From assembly GCA_015143295.1 (NCBI GenBank), contig CM026570.1, forward strand, positions 20,529,250 to 20,593,249: a stretch of DNA of 64,000 bases, read 5' to 3'. The position numbers were made by a program, and so were the translations under genes. The stretch comes from Tetracentron sinense. Taxonomy: Eukaryota; Streptophyta; Magnoliopsida; Trochodendrales; Trochodendraceae. Positions 44,568-53,815 of this stretch are shown in pieces (position 1 is the first letter of the stretch; every line of letters starts with the position of its first letter). The notes beneath the pieces were generated by a model. That model had not been told where the DNA came from and searched no databases. It saw only the letters and a list, made by a program, of their open reading frames with translations.

Positions 44568-44842
44568 TACTAGGAGTCTGAAAGCACGATCACACCTGGA
44601 CAGCCATTAGAAGAGATGGCACTTAAAGATAGCAAGGAGAAAAGATAAGGATTTCCCAAAGGAGGGCACCTCCGTAAGAACTGTCACCACAAAAAAACAA
44701 TGATTGCCCTCGACATGACGTGCGATTTTGTGTGCTATCACATATTACGAAGCCGTGTGAATTAAATGCAGGCATGCGCGCAACTCACATACAACCAAGC
44801 AACATTTTTCGGAGCAAAACTCAAGATCCTCATGGGGGCATT
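44568..44842 (+). other. 3' non-coding interior and polypurine tract of element B
   Basis: No frame. It ends in a purine-rich 'catgggggcat' (44831-44841) directly before the proposed LTR start at 44843. Confidence 0.45.
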
Positions 44843-45439
44843 TGTATGGAGAATGAATTTTCTAAATATTCACAAGCTATGAACCTGACCTGACACTGCC
44901 ACCAGACCTGACTCAAGATCAAACACTTTCATCCGGCGCAGTTGGTGCTACTCGATTCAGATGACAATGCCATCACACTTTCTAAAAAAAAAAAAAAAAC
45001 CCTTTATAAAACGTCACATTTCATTTGTAAGTATCATTTCAGGCATATATGATGTACAAGTAGTCAGCCGGATCTTACTGACATTAGATATCATGCAAGA
45101 CACGTAAAAGCCACTTAAAAAGCAAATAGAAGTTATGTCCATCACGTGTCCACACTTGATTTATTTTAACCAATAGAGTCATACAAATCTACCGACAAAA
45201 TGGTTGAGAATGAGATTAGACCCAGGCAAATAAGAAGACTAAATGACGCTTACACAGGTGTGTGTATATATATATATATATAGAGGTAATTCACTCACAT
45301 GAAAAAAATGCTAACTTAAGTATAGGAATGTCTTTTACAGGTCCGAAGCCTTTCTCGAGAAAAGGAGAACTGTCACGTTGCATTAAGTCGGTACCTAGAA
45401 ATAAGATTACATAATTCAGGCATGAACCCCCCACTAACA
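44843..45439 (+). repeat. 3' LTR of Tat-like element B (597 bp)
   Basis: Starts TGTATGGAG after the polypurine tract and ends CCCACTAACA. The stretch from 45085 matches 7913-8259 and shows the uninterrupted target site of solo LTR 'a'. It contains tataaaa (about 45005) and a TA run (45263-45283). Confidence 0.65.
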
Positions 45440-46984
45440 ATACCTATTGCGTAGGTTTAGATTACATAATTCAGGTACCTGAATAGTTTGTTTGGTGTGT
45501 TGCCATTACAATGGCAAAATAACACTATCCACATGGGCTTTGGATTTGGTCCCCTCGAGCACCCCGAAGCTGACCTGCAATCGATAATAGTTCACCATCC
45601 CACCGAGATACTTAACTAATGATGGAGTGAATATTGAACTCTTGGCATTGAAAAATAACACTATTTCTTCTTTTGCAGATATGCCAAATAATAAGCGCCC
45701 AATAAATTATGATGGATGAATCCACATGATCCCTGTTAAGCTAGTCTAAGGTTTGAAGTCACCGAAATTTTGGTGATCTTAGATGTATGGGCGCCCAAAC
45801 AAAATAAATAGAACTTTCATTGTTTCGCCCGAAATCTTGCTGAGATTAATTTATTCAATAGAAATAAAAAAACCAAAATTGATCGTGAAATCCCAAAATT
45901 TTGAGTTTGAAAGTTTGGGACTTCGTTTGAAATATTTTGATTTTTTTTCAAGGATTTTCTGGAATTTTATGTTTCTAAAGTATATAGTATATACTATATA
46001 GTTTTTAATATAGGCTATGCATATACTAGAATTATACTTTAAACATATTATTCATAGTTTATACATTAATTAATATTACTTATACATTATATTAAGCATA
46101 AAATTAGTTTATGTTTTATAAACTATAGATTATGTTATATTTCGTTGTATATTGGATTTTTGTATTAAAAATTATTTAAAAAATAAACCCGTAAGATTAC
46201 AATATAAAATTTGAAAGTTCAATAATTTGGCCAAAATCTTGTAGAACTATACAATATCCATCTCAGTTTTAGAAGGGTACTAGAGCGAGACTGAAATTTC
46301 AAACACTAATCCATTCTGTCATAGATCTAAGGGAGAGATAAGAAGCTTGTTCACATAAACGTGAGATTAGAACCAAACCACACTCTTATAGCCTGTTTTG
46401 CTGTTCCTATTATCTTTACTAGTAAAAATAGAATGTTGGAGAACAGAAAGTTGATCGAATTTTAGTTTAATTTCAACAGTCCTTTACTAATTTTAGCTTT
46501 ATTAATATAAGAAACTTAAAAAGTTAATTGAAATTTAACTTAATTTTAAAAGTGTCATTTATTAATATATAAAACTATGTTTTCGTAACTAGACAAATCA
46601 TGGAACCGGCTGGATGACCGGTTTCTCATTCGATTGGTATGATAAAATCGTGTCCTTTTATTATTAAAAAAAAATATATATATATATATTTTTTTTTCTG
46701 ATTTTCTGGTTATATCACCGGTTCTCTAATTGAACTGGCTGGTTCTTGCAATTCCCAATTTCAAGGTTTGTTTTTAAAACATTCTAGTTATGGTGGTTTT
46801 GGAGACTAGTTGATTGCCCGATCCCCATTTTTTTACCAATTCAACTGGTCGGTTCGATCCAATTTTCAAACCACTAATAGAAGAAGAAAGCGAGATTTAA
46901 AATGTTGATTGAAATGTATCTTAATTTCAAAACTGCTCTTACTAATATAAAGAAAATAAGAAGACACGTTGATTGAAACTTATC
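45440..46984. other. AT-rich non-coding region
   Basis: No supported gene. 'agattacataattcagg' at about 45402 is repeated at about 45459 just outside the LTR. TA-rich stretches lie at 45980-46160 and 46670-46695. Confidence 0.4.
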
Positions 46985-47258
46985 TTATCCAAAAAATGTC
47001 CTTATGTTATTTTTTAAAAAAGTCCCTCAAGTTGTTATATTCAAAATACCCTCAATTTTAATATAACCAGAATATCTCTAACATTTTTTATTTCCAAAAT
47101 GCTCCTAATTCATGTTTCTAGACCTAAAATGCCCTCAAAATTTCTTATGTAGTCAAAATGTCCCTAAGAATTTTTTGTTCCGAAAATACCCCTTAGTTAA
47201 GTTTCTATACCCAAAATACCCCTTACAATTTTTTTACCCAAAATGCTTCTTAAGTTTG
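46985..47258. repeat. Degenerate minisatellite 'cccaaaatgcccctta', left half
   Basis: About eight irregular units of 30-38 bp of the form 'tttctatacccaaaatgcccctt.a.gttt'. The same pattern resumes at 49996 after the copia insertion. Its open frame (47112-47303) is repeat-derived. Confidence 0.65.
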
Positions 47259-47799
47259 TGTTGTAAGAAAACAACCAATAGAAAACAACCCGACGGAAAA
47301 TAATAAACCAAAACACACACACAAAGGAACACAAGAGATATACGTGGTTCGGCGACAACCTGTCTACGTCCACAGGTCAAGATCCGATCACTTTTTTATT
47401 CACAGAAACCTTGAGGAACCAGTACAAAAGCACTTAACTCACATTCTCTATGAAAACCCAAAGAAGAATCCATGTCTATCATCTCTTAAACATTTCCCAA
47501 GCCCTAGTATGCTTTAACCCTTTCTATTATCTTTCACTCTCAATGCAAAAGCATTCCCTTGATCTTTAGATGCAAATATACAAACCCTAGACCCATTATT
47601 CCATATTTATAGGCCTAAACAAGAGCCTTAAACTAATAGAAAGTCCCCCAATCGGAATAGGGGTTTCCCAAAATATAAAAAGACTAAAATAAATTTTTTT
47701 TGAAAATTTCACGCAAAATGGCGCACTGGGCGACCAATCACCCTTGGTGGGCGATCGATCGCCCCTTGAGGTTTTTCTTATTCGAGTCAAATTCTAACA
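47259..47799 (-). repeat. 3' LTR of short copia element (541 bp)
   Basis: Colinear with 49449-49990 with scattered differences. The minus-strand purine run 'caaggtggagat' abuts it at 47800. It carries TATAAATA (minus, 47604-47611) and a CGATCGATCG site (47735-47762). Confidence 0.85.
47710..47765. promoter_or_regulatory. GGGCGATCGATCGCCC palindrome pair, 3' LTR
   Basis: 'gggcgaccaatcaccc' and 'gggcgatcgatcgcccc' lie about 110 bp upstream (minus strand) of TATAAATA. The other LTR has the same pair at 49912-49958. Confidence 0.65.
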
Positions 47800-48278
47800 A
47801 TCTCCACCTTGGCGAGAATTTCACGACCCCACCCGTAACCAAGAGAACCGATTTGCTAATCACCAAGCAAACTTTTAAGATAGAACACCGCATCGCTCAC
47901 ATTCGGGAAGCACCTCCACCTCGAACCAAAATCTCTCTCAAAATTTTGAAACCCGTTTGCAAATACCGCAAACTCCCGCTTTGACCTTGACCGCCTCTGC
48001 ACCATCTGCGAAAGAGATCCACCAGCTACACACACCCTCGAATCCAACCTTGGAAAGCACTCCACCGGATTCGATAAAACATGGTCAAAACCCATGTGTA
48101 GCCTGAAAACTCATTCTCTAATCTAGAAGAATCCCGGACAAGGATATATACCCGTCCTCTCCGTCAAAGGCTACCCTCTACACAACATCAGGTTTTCGTT
48201 TTCTTGCAGACCTTGTAGTATTCCCTCCAGAAGATATAAACCACCATACTTCTTCTCCTTCATCAAAATTAAGCAACT
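47800..48278 (-). other. 3' non-coding part of short copia element
   Basis: Lies between the protease remnant and the polypurine tract. No copia integrase or RT motif is visible, which marks the extent of the deletion. Confidence 0.5.
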
Positions 48279-49407
48279 CTACTTTCCCCGCTTTATTTTG
48301 ATAAATCCACTTGTAACTGTGTAGCAACAGCCCTTGGTGTCTAATTGCCCGAGAGATATTAAATTCATTCGCAACTTAGGGATAAAAGCTACCCCTCCCA
48401 AAATCCGAATAACTCCATCAAATATTTTTATCTTTACATTATCAAACCCTGTGACTTCACATTCAGATCCATCACCCATGAACACTTTTCCTGTCCTCTT
48501 TTGAAATGTATCAAAAAATTTCATATTTGAGCATATATGACATGAAGCCCTCGAATCTAAAATCCACTCACTAGAAGAATTGTCCATACCTTTGGAGACT
48601 GTGAAAACATGTCCAATGTATTCCTCATTGTCTGTTGCTATTGCCGCCGAAGAATTCCTCTTCTCATCAACTTGCCTCAGACACTCCCTTTTGAAGCGCC
48701 TTAATTCTTTACAATGATAGCACTGGACCCCGTCTTTTCCTTGGATTTAGATCTACTCCTGTCTTTTCCAGATCCTCTCTCCAAGTTCCTTCCTCCTTTC
48801 CGAGCAACCATGATATGATTATTTTCATCATGCGATGACTTCCGCTTAATCTCATAAGAGAGTAGCGCCGCCGTGACCTCCTCCATTAGTAGTGTCTCCT
48901 TGTCATACATGAGAGTTGTCAACAAGTGATTATATGTGTCTGGAAGTGATGTAAGAAGCCTCACGGCCTGGTCTTCTTCATCCACTTTGACACCAACTTT
49001 CAATAGTTGATTCAAGATCTGGTTGAACATATTAATGTGCTTCATGAGATCTACACCCTCCGCCATCTTTAAGGTATTGAACTCATTTTTCAAGATTAAC
49101 CTGTTGGTAAGGCTCTTTCCGATATAAAGCGTTTCTAACTTCTTCCAAAGATCTGGTGCCGATTCATCATCCATAATGTTGTGCATCACGTTATCTGCAA
49201 GACAGAAGTGTATTGTGCTGATTGCCTTTGCCTCAATATCCTCTCAATCTGCATTGGGCATCTTTTCGGTTTACCAGAATCCCCCTCCAACGCCTTTTTG
49301 AGATCTTGTTGAAGTAGGATATCTTTTACCCTCATTTTCCATAGATTGAAACTCTTATTTCCATCAAACTTCTTTAGGGAAAATTGCCCAGAATTTTTTA
49401 AAGCCAT
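48279..49407 (-). pseudogene. Copia Gag-protease remnant
   Basis: The minus strand starts at the Met at 49407 ('MALKNSGQFSLKKFDGNKSF', then 'NLWKMRVKDIL'). A frameshift near 49250 leads into 'IHFCLADNVMHNIMDDESAP' and 'LWKKLETLYIGKSLTNRLI' (UBN2-type copia Gag, 49189-48701), with 'LLTSLPDTYNHLLTTL' and an Arg/Lys/Ser-rich tail. A second frameshift gives a zinc knuckle 'CYHCKELRRFKREC' in which the His is replaced by Arg. Then comes the protease 'EWILDSRASCHICSN', where the catalytic D-S-G has become D-S-R (48587-48279). Everything after the protease is missing. Confidence 0.85.
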
Positions 49408-49433
49408 TGAAAAATAATTTAACCCAACCAAAA

Positions 49434-49445
49434 GTTCTGATACCA
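49434..49445 (-). other. tRNA-Met primer binding site of short copia element
   Basis: The minus strand reads TGGTATCAGAAC, one or two mismatches from the tRNA-iMet complement, three bases inside the LTR end at 49449. Confidence 0.8.
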
Positions 49446-49448
49446 ATT

Positions 49449-49990
49449 TGTTGTGAGAAAAACAACTAATAGAAAACAACCCGACAGAAAATAATAAACC
49501 AAAACACACACACAAAGGAACACAAGAGATATATGTGGTTCGGCAACAACCTGCCTACATCCACGGGTCAAGATCCGATCACTTCTTTATTCACAGAAAC
49601 CTTGAGGAACCAGTACAAAAACACTCAACTCACTTTCTCTATGAAAACCCAAAGAAGAATTTTTATTTATCCTCCCTTAAACCTTTCCCAAGCCCTAGTA
49701 TGCTTTAACTCTTTCTATTATCTCCCACTCCCAATGCAAAAGCATTCATTTGATCCTTAGATGCAAAGATACAAACCCTAGACCCATAATCTCCTATTTA
49801 TAGACCTAAACAAAAGCCCTAGACTAATAGAAAGTCCCCCAATAGGAACAGGAGTTTCTCAAAACATAAAAAGACTAAAATAAAAATTTCCTGAAAATTT
49901 CACGCAAAACAGCGCACTGGGCGATCGATCGCCCTTGGTGGGCAATCGATCACCCCTTGAGGTTTTCCTTATTCGAACCAAATTCCAACA
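49449..49990 (-). repeat. 5' LTR of short copia element (542 bp)
   Basis: The minus strand starts TGTTGGAATTTGG at 49990 and ends CACAACA at 49449. TATAAATA lies at 49795-49802 (minus), 110 bp downstream of the palindrome pair. Confidence 0.85.
49912..49958. promoter_or_regulatory. GGGCGATCGATCGCCC palindrome pair, 5' LTR
   Basis: 'gggcgatcgatcgccc' (perfect) and 'gggcaatcgatcacccc'. See the matching pair at 47710-47765. Confidence 0.7.
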
Positions 49991-49995
49991 GTTTG

Positions 49996-50230
49996 CTCAT
50001 ATTTAATTTTCTTTGTTTCTAAAATACCCTCAAGTTTATATGCCCAAAATGTTCTTTTTTTTCAATACTGAAAATGCCCCTAAAGTTTTTTGGTTCTCAA
50101 AATGCCCCTAAGTCAAAATTGTATGCCCAACATAACCCTTACATTTTTTTACCCAAAATGTCCTTCAACTTTCTATATCGAAAATGTTCCTTAAGTTATT
50201 TTCCCCAAAATGCGTTTCAAATTTCTATAG
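49996..50230. repeat. Degenerate minisatellite, right half
   Basis: Continues the 'cccaaaatgcccctta' pattern of 46985-47258, for example 'ctcaaaatgcccctaagt' and 'acccaaaatgtccttcaac'. This shows the copia element inserted within one array. Confidence 0.65.
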
Positions 50231-50990
50231 TATTATGCACATGGATTGCACTTGCATGCCTACATGTACAAGGATATTATTATGATGCGGTGTTATGTAA
50301 TTGATCTCACACACATCGTACTTGCGTCCACTATTATACATCTTTACTACTATCAAGAGAATGAACCTATTAAAAACATTAGTTGAATTTTGTAATAATA
50401 ACAAAAAATTACCTTCATACTTATCTTCTACCTTTTTTATTATTATAAAAAGAATGAGCCAGTTAAAAACGTCGTTTGCATTGTCATAATGACAGAATTG
50501 CCCCCTCATTATAGTCTCTTCCTACTCTCTCTCCTCCTCCCCCCTCTCTCACGTGCAACACACGTGAGGTCCACTAGTGTAAATAAGTGGCATTGCGTGC
50601 AAAGGTAGATCCCCCTCTCTGGGTATCGTTTCCTCGTCTCTCATAGCTTCATTTAGTGTATATGCGTCCTTTTGACGTTCGGTACTTTCTCAATACTATT
50701 TTGTTTGCTAGCAAAAACAAAACAATTAGTTTTGTTTTTTTTGTTAACTATGGGGTGTCCGTAGCTTAAGATTTCAACTACTCCCCACGAGTCGTCAGGG
50801 ATACCCCAGGTGCGCAGGTGGACATGCAACGTGAGTACATCCAAATTCGATCATAGGACCTCCGGGTTTATGGTTCATCACCGCTGCGACACAGAAACAT
50901 TATTGGTTTGCGACTTATACGGAATGCCTTCAAAATCATATAGTCGTGATCGATCCCTTTCCCTTGCAAGTATTCGAAGGTGGGTCCATT
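50231..50990. other. Non-coding region with a diverged ~85-bp duplication
   Basis: 'agaatgaacctattaaaaac' (about 50347) and 'agaatgagccagttaaaaac' (about 50450) begin two diverged copies. A CT-rich run lies at 50510-50550. No gene seen. Confidence 0.4.
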
Positions 50991-51206
50991 GTCCTTCATG
51001 ATTCACCCAATATAAAAACTGGTCCACTAGCTGATGCTGATTAGTCTCTGGTCTTCGCGTCAGTCTCATGGTTCAACGTCTGCCTGCTAAGAAACCATGT
51101 CCTTCATGATTCACCCAATATAAAAACTGGTCCACTAGCTGATGCTGATTAGTCTCTGGTCTTCGCGTCAGTCTCATGGTTCAACGTCTGCCTGCTAAGA
51201 AACCAT
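50991..51206. repeat. Perfect 108-bp tandem duplication
   Basis: 50991-51098 and 51099-51206 appear identical base for base ('gtccttcatgattcaccc' to 'cctgctaagaaaccat'). Confidence 0.9.
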
Positions 51207-52689
51207 TAGAGTTTTAAAACGGTAAAGATGTTTCATGTTACCCATTATTAAAAATAAATAAATGGCAGCTTAATAATTATTAAGAAATCAAGTGACAATT
51301 TTGTGAAATATTCTCTATATGCCTCATATCTAAATTCAAAAAATTAATAATTAAAAATATTTTCTTGTCAATCGCCTTAGGCCATCAGAATCTTTACTTT
51401 TATATTTCCATCCAATACTCCCCACATTTAGCACTTCAATTATAATTGATGGGAATCTCTTTCATGCTAGGACACCCCATGTGCCACAAATAGTACACGA
51501 GATCCTACCATGGTGCACACCTCCCTTTCGTCTTTACTATATAATTCATGGTATGGGCCATAGTTATAACATTAGTCAAGCTCATATGGCATCTTAAGGT
51601 GTGTGGGCCATATTTACCACATCAGTCAAGATCAAAAGGTCTTTATAGTCATAAGCATTCGTACGGTATATGGATCGCAAACTCTCTATTAGGAATGGTA
51701 TCTGAGTTTAACCTTGGCCTAAAGAAGGTTTTTAGAAAAATTAAAAAGACGTGTCACATTCTAGGATAATACGCTTCCACCTAAACAATTTGCGCCCTGG
51801 TATGTGTCTCCCAGCACTTATGACCATTGACCTAAGTGTTGGACAATCATCAAGTGGTAGAATAATAGTATAATCTTGTACATAAATAGAGAAACGCATG
51901 TCCATATACGAAACTTCCAAATCCTTACTGTGGTAACAACAAGTATCACTATTTTTCTCTGTTATCTTGAGATCCAATGTAAATCATAGTTGTCTTTTGA
52001 AAAAATTGTTTTGTTAACTTGTACTAAAGGGTAGCAATATCATGTCTTACTCATGAAAATAAAAAATCGTTAAAACCATTAAGAAATAAGTGATACGTAT
52101 AGGTTTCGTTAGTCTTTTATACAATATTTATATTTATATGAATTGAGTAATACATATAGTTTATTAGTTAGACATGTTTTGGTTCATTGTGTAATTGCAA
52201 TTGTATTCACTTTTTTTTTTTTTTGAGTCGCTTCTCGTGCCTTATTTTAATATATTGTTTCATGACTCATTTTATATTTTAAAAACTAAATCAAATTTTT
52301 TTAAAAATAAAAAATTATCTGTATCATCCAAAACCAAATATGTAATTTTAATCTCTAGTCTCACTCAATAAGAATTTGGAAAAATTTTGAATTATGTCCT
52401 AGTGCGAGCACCTCTTATAAATAATGCAAAGAAAGTTGGTGTGAAAGCTTTCTTTCCATTAATGTGTGGGTCAATCATCGAGAGCAAATGATTCCTACTA
52501 TATAATGATTCCTACTATATAATTATAAAAAAAAACAAACTGAATGAAAGATTCATGATGACATATTAGCAATGAGATCGTCATCATGTATAAAATCTCA
52601 CAGAAGAAAATATATCATAATGAGAGTTCCATTTCACATATGAGAACTCATGTTATTGATCCTAGCAGGTGGCACATGTGATGCATGTG
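51207..52689. other. Non-coding AT-rich region
   Basis: No frame with recognisable motifs on either strand. Confidence 0.4.
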
Positions 52690-52800
52690 AGAGCGAGGGG
52701 AAGGTGTTAACCATAATTAATAGGAGTTAAAAGGGACACGCGTTAACCTAGAGGTGTGATTGAACTCTCCCGGAGTTAAATCATGATTGGCTGTGATTCT
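52690..52800. mobile_element. MITE arm (same family as 20766-21118)
   Basis: 'ttaaccataattaataggag..aaaaggg' through 'gattgaactctcccggagttaaatcatgattggc' matches one inverted-repeat arm of the 20.8-kb MITE. The second arm is absent. Confidence 0.5.
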
Positions 52801-53190
52801 ATTATTTAAATAGATAGATGAGCAATGGACAGTTTGAGAATTAAAGTAAACATTAAATCAATGTTTTTTTTTTATTTATAAGGGTAGTTTGGGAATTTTT
52901 AAAAAATAGGCTACGCCTGCCTCTCGCATTATAATAGTGAAAATATTATGTAGAAGTGTTCCTTTTAAAATTAGTCATATATATGCCTATCTTATTGAGT
53001 GTTATATATATATAAATATATATATATAGTAAAAGTACACATGCATTTCACGTAATAATTTATTTGTGGAATATTTAATTAATTTGAGTTTAATAACTTT
53101 TTAGAAAATTTACTTTAATATCTAAGATATCTACTAGACAAATTTATTTTGTACCAAAAAAATTGTGTTGATAGAAACATATTTCTTGAA
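52801..53190. other. Non-coding AT-rich flank
   Basis: AT-rich, with 'tatatatataaatatatatatata' near 53005-53030. It precedes the target repeat of the young copia element. Confidence 0.4.
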
Positions 53191-53195
53191 ATTGT

Positions 53196-53495
53196 TGACG
53201 GAAACAAAATTGAAAGAAAGGAGTCGCCGTGAGGCTAGGTGTCGCAACTCGAGGGTTTCTCAAACAGGAGCTTTTGAGATCACAGATGGTAATTTGTTTT
53301 TTTGAGTGAGAAACTCTTGGGGATTTATCCCCTTTTATAGATCTTAACACTGTAACCTCCTCCTGGATTTCCTCTGTAGTTGGAGACGAAATGGGAAGGT
53401 AGTAATGCCATTGGTAACGCCTCAACGGCTCTTGGAATACCGGTGGTGTAACGCCTCAACGGCTCTCTCTTGGCCAATGTTAGAATATGCTAACA
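53196..53495 (-). repeat. 3' LTR of young copia element (300 bp)
   Basis: The minus strand starts TGTTAGCATATTCTAACA and ends TTTCCGTCA. TATAAAAG lies at 53332-53339 (minus). Upstream of it are two direct copies of 'agagccgttgaggcgttac' separated by about 20 bp. Confidence 0.95.
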
Positions 53496-53508
53496 TCTCC
53501 CACTTGGC
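53496..53508 (-). other. Polypurine tract of young copia element
   Basis: The minus strand reads 'ccaagtgggaga' immediately before the LTR start TGTTAGC. Confidence 0.85.
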
Positions 53509-53569
53509 CATGAGAGTCGTTACACTTTACATATCTTGAATTTTATTCCTTTTCATGAGGTTCTTACAA

Positions 53570-53795
53570 CATCGTTGCGTATACCCATCATGCTACAATT
53601 ATGAGGTTTTCCCGATCTACACGGATATGCCCTTCATGCTACATCATGAGGTTTTCCCAATGCAAACGGATATACTCTTCAAGATAAGATACAATATGAG
53701 GTTTTGCCAATACGTACGGATATGCCCTTTATGATGAGATACAATCATGAGGCTTTCCCAATACGAACGGATATACCCTTCATAATATTATCCTA
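53570..53795. repeat. Four-copy ~57-bp repeat in 3' UTR of young copia
   Basis: Units contain 'catgaggttttcccaatacgaacggatatgcccttcatgatga'. They lie between the pol stop and the polypurine tract. A 3' UTR repeat before the polypurine tract may affect RNA 3' structure; no function is shown. Confidence 0.8.
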
Positions 53796-53815
53796 AGTGT
53801 TTGGAGTTCATTAAC

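Larger units (their letters stand above)
7913..45439 (+). mobile_element. Tat-like Ty3/gypsy element B, host of the nest (inferred)
   Basis: LTR sequence at 7913-8259 plus 9746-9757 is followed by a gypsy primer site (9760). A second copy of the same LTR in the same orientation lies at 44843-45439, preceded by a polypurine stretch and an antisense extra ORF. I infer that these are the two ends of one old element and that all mobile DNA between is nested in it. Visible interior pieces are 9778-10434, 17085-17239, 19567-19809 and 43793-44842. No pol of this element was found, so most of its own interior is lost or unrecognisable. An alternative is two separate decayed copies. Confidence 0.5.
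47259..49990 (-). mobile_element. Short copia element with gag and protease only
   Basis: LTRs 47259-47799 and 49449-49990 start TGTTGGAATT/TGTTAGAATT and end CAACA (minus strand). The target repeat gtttg is perfect (47254-47258 and 49991-49995). Primer site, gag, zinc knuckle, protease and polypurine tract are present in that order; integrase, RT and RNase H are absent. At 2732 bp it is a deletion derivative that could only move with enzymes from another element. Confidence 0.85.

Noticed and set aside
47112..47303. 63-residue plus-strand frame
   Set aside because: Falls in the degenerate minisatellite and runs into the copia LTR.
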